A DNA stretch of 5,842 nt from an uncultured Clostridia bacterium (lineage in GTDB: Bacteria; Bacillota; Clostridia; Christensenellales; Aristaeellaceae), in the NCBI GenBank assembly GCA_934631985.1, contig CAKTYE010000108.1:1-5842 (forward strand). The letters run 5' to 3'. The stretch's first letter is position 1. The number at the start of each line of letters is the position of its first letter. Below are positions 5,207-5,842 of the stretch, piece by piece. The notes below the pieces were generated by a model. It was given only the letters and a program-made list of their open reading frames with translations. It was not told the DNA's origin and searched no databases. The position numbers and the translations under genes are program-made.

Positions 5207-5228
5207 ATTCCAAGGAGGAATACCTTTG
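5207..5228 (+). promoter_or_regulatory. rplM ribosome binding site within a small dyad, TTG start
   Basis: AAGGAGG (5212-5218) lies 7 nt before the TTG at 5226, which fixes the start of rplM. The Shine-Dalgarno is flanked by ATTCC (5207-5211) and GGAAT (5217-5221). These could form a short 5-bp hairpin that partly masks it. Confidence 0.6.
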
Positions 5229-5657
5229 AAGACTTTTATGCCGAAAGCTTCAGATATCGAGCGTAAGTGGTACGTCATCGATGCTGAGGGCCAGGTCATG
5301 GGCCGTCTGGCCAGCCAGGTCGCCAACATCCTGCGTGGTAAGAACAAGCCCATCTATACCCCCAATGTGGACACCGGCGACTATGTGATCGTCATCAACG
5401 CTGATAAGATCGTCATGACCGGCAAGAAGCTGGATCAGAAGATCTACTATCATCACAGCGGCTTCGTGGGCGGCCTCAAGGAGACCAAGTACCGCAAGCT
5501 GATCGCTGAGAAGCCTGAATTCGCCATCCGCCACGCTGTGGTGGGCATGCTGCCCAAGGGTCCCCTCGGTCGCCAGATGGCCAAGAAGCTCAAGGTGTAT
5601 GCCGGCCCCGAGCATGAGCATGCCGCTCAGAATCCTGAGAAGTACGATCTGATTTGA
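5226..5657 (+). CDS. rplM: 50S ribosomal protein L13
   Basis: A 143-residue L13, a primary 23S rRNA-binding protein needed early in assembly of the large subunit. Diagnostic stretches run the whole length: the N-terminal TFMPKASDIERKWYVIDAEG, then GRLASQVANILRGKNKP, DTGDYVIVINADKIVMTGKK, YYHHSGFVGGLKE and HAVVGMLPKGPLGRQMAKKL, and the terminal YAGPEHEHAAQNPEKYDL. The length matches the family (about 142-147). TTG at 5226 is chosen because it sits 7 nt after AAGGAGG and gives the canonical MKTFMPKA start. A longer frame opening at 5118 would add 36 residues foreign to L13, encoded by the structured leader, and is rejected. The gene is followed after 20 nt by rpsI, the usual bacterial pairing. 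Feedback control by L13 through the leader is plausible but inferred. Confidence 0.98.
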   Translation: MKTFMPKASDIERKWYVIDAEGQVMGRLASQVANILRGKNKPIYTPNVDTGDYVIVINADKIVMTGKKLDQKIYYHHSGFVGGLKETKYRKLIAEKPEFAIRHAVVGMLPKGPLGRQMAKKLKVYAGPEHEHAAQNPEKYDLI

Positions 5658-5677
5658 CGCGGAAGGAGAATTTCAAA

Positions 5678-5842
5678 ATGGCAAAAGTTGATTACAGTGC
5701 TGTAGGCCGTCGGAAGAAGGCTGTGGCCCGCGTCCGTCTGGTCGCCGGTGATGGCAAGATCGTCATCAACAAGCGTGACATCGACAACTACTTTGGTCTG
5801 GAGACCCTGAAGATGACCGTTCGTCAGCCCCTGGCGCTGACC
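5678..5842 (+). CDS. rpsI: 30S ribosomal protein S9 (5' part, cut by window edge)
   Basis: The first 55 codons of S9 are present, starting at an ATG 9 nt after AAGGAG (5663-5668). Family features include VGRRKKAVARVRL near the N terminus, GDGKIVINKRDIDNYF, and LKMTVRQPL at the cut end. S9 binds the 30S head, and its C-terminal tail reaches the P-site tRNA. That tail lies outside the window. The gene follows rplM by 20 nt with no terminator between, so the two form one operon. The product ends at the window boundary, not at a stop codon. A typical S9 has about 130 residues, so more than half is missing here. Confidence 0.97.
   Translation, partial: MAKVDYSAVGRRKKAVARVRLVAGDGKIVINKRDIDNYFGLETLKMTVRQPLALT

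Noticed and set aside
5118..5225. An N-terminal extension of L13 from an upstream start
   Set aside because: The frame is open, but the added residues do not resemble L13. There is no ribosome binding site at 5118, and the strong AAGGAGG with TTG at 5226 gives the canonical N terminus.
1..5842. CRISPR arrays, insertion sequences, tRNA genes, prophage or toxin-antitoxin modules
   Set aside because: No spaced direct repeats, transposase or phage motifs, or tRNA-like folds were seen. The small XRE gene and mini-ORF are divergent rather than in a toxin-antitoxin operon, and the mini-ORF has no toxin features.

Overview
The window looks like a chromosomal stretch from a moderately GC-rich anaerobic Firmicute of class Clostridia. 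The reasons are a clostridial-type HtpG, a perfect CIRCE/HrcA operator, purine-rich Shine-Dalgarno sites of the AAGGAGG type, frequent GTG and TTG starts, a small ECF S component, and the rplM-rpsI pair. I cannot fix the genus from sequence alone. Every gene with a firm identity is housekeeping or stress related. No CRISPR array, transposase, phage gene, tRNA or rRNA is visible.

Left half (about 120-3350, all minus strand). Transcription runs leftward through an ECF transporter S component (2730-3284), a small membrane protein (2257-2604) and htpG (179-2077). The ECF gene has its own sigma-A promoter (3320-3348) and an intrinsic terminator (2657-2697). htpG has its own sigma-A promoter (2198-2226) with a perfect CIRCE operator (2234-2260) just upstream. 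That operator contains the stop codon of the preceding gene. htpG ends at a strong terminator (122-162). Positions 1-121 hold no gene I can name.

Centre (3350-3960). A 37-codon minus-strand ORF with a strong Shine-Dalgarno (3422-3535) lies divergent from a plus-strand XRE-type helix-turn-helix gene (3665-3907). The roughly 130 bp between them hold a cluster of short palindromes that could be operators. The regulator gene is odd: its well-placed GTG start is followed at once by TAA, and the remaining 78 codons are intact.

Right half (3960-5842, all plus strand). A Sua5-type threonylcarbamoyl-AMP synthase (tRNA t6A synthesis) has its own promoter. It is followed by the ribosomal protein operon rplM-rpsI, cut by the window edge. 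The rplM promoter is overlapped by a 13-bp perfect inverted repeat, and its leader of about 105 nt contains hairpins consistent with an autoregulatory L13 leader. The themes are translation fidelity and ribosome supply on one side, and protein folding under heat stress with membrane uptake on the other.

The observations most worth a second look are the start-stop XRE gene with its palindromic intergenic region and divergent mini-ORF, the inverted repeat on the rplM promoter, and the unusual placement of CIRCE upstream of the htpG promoter.
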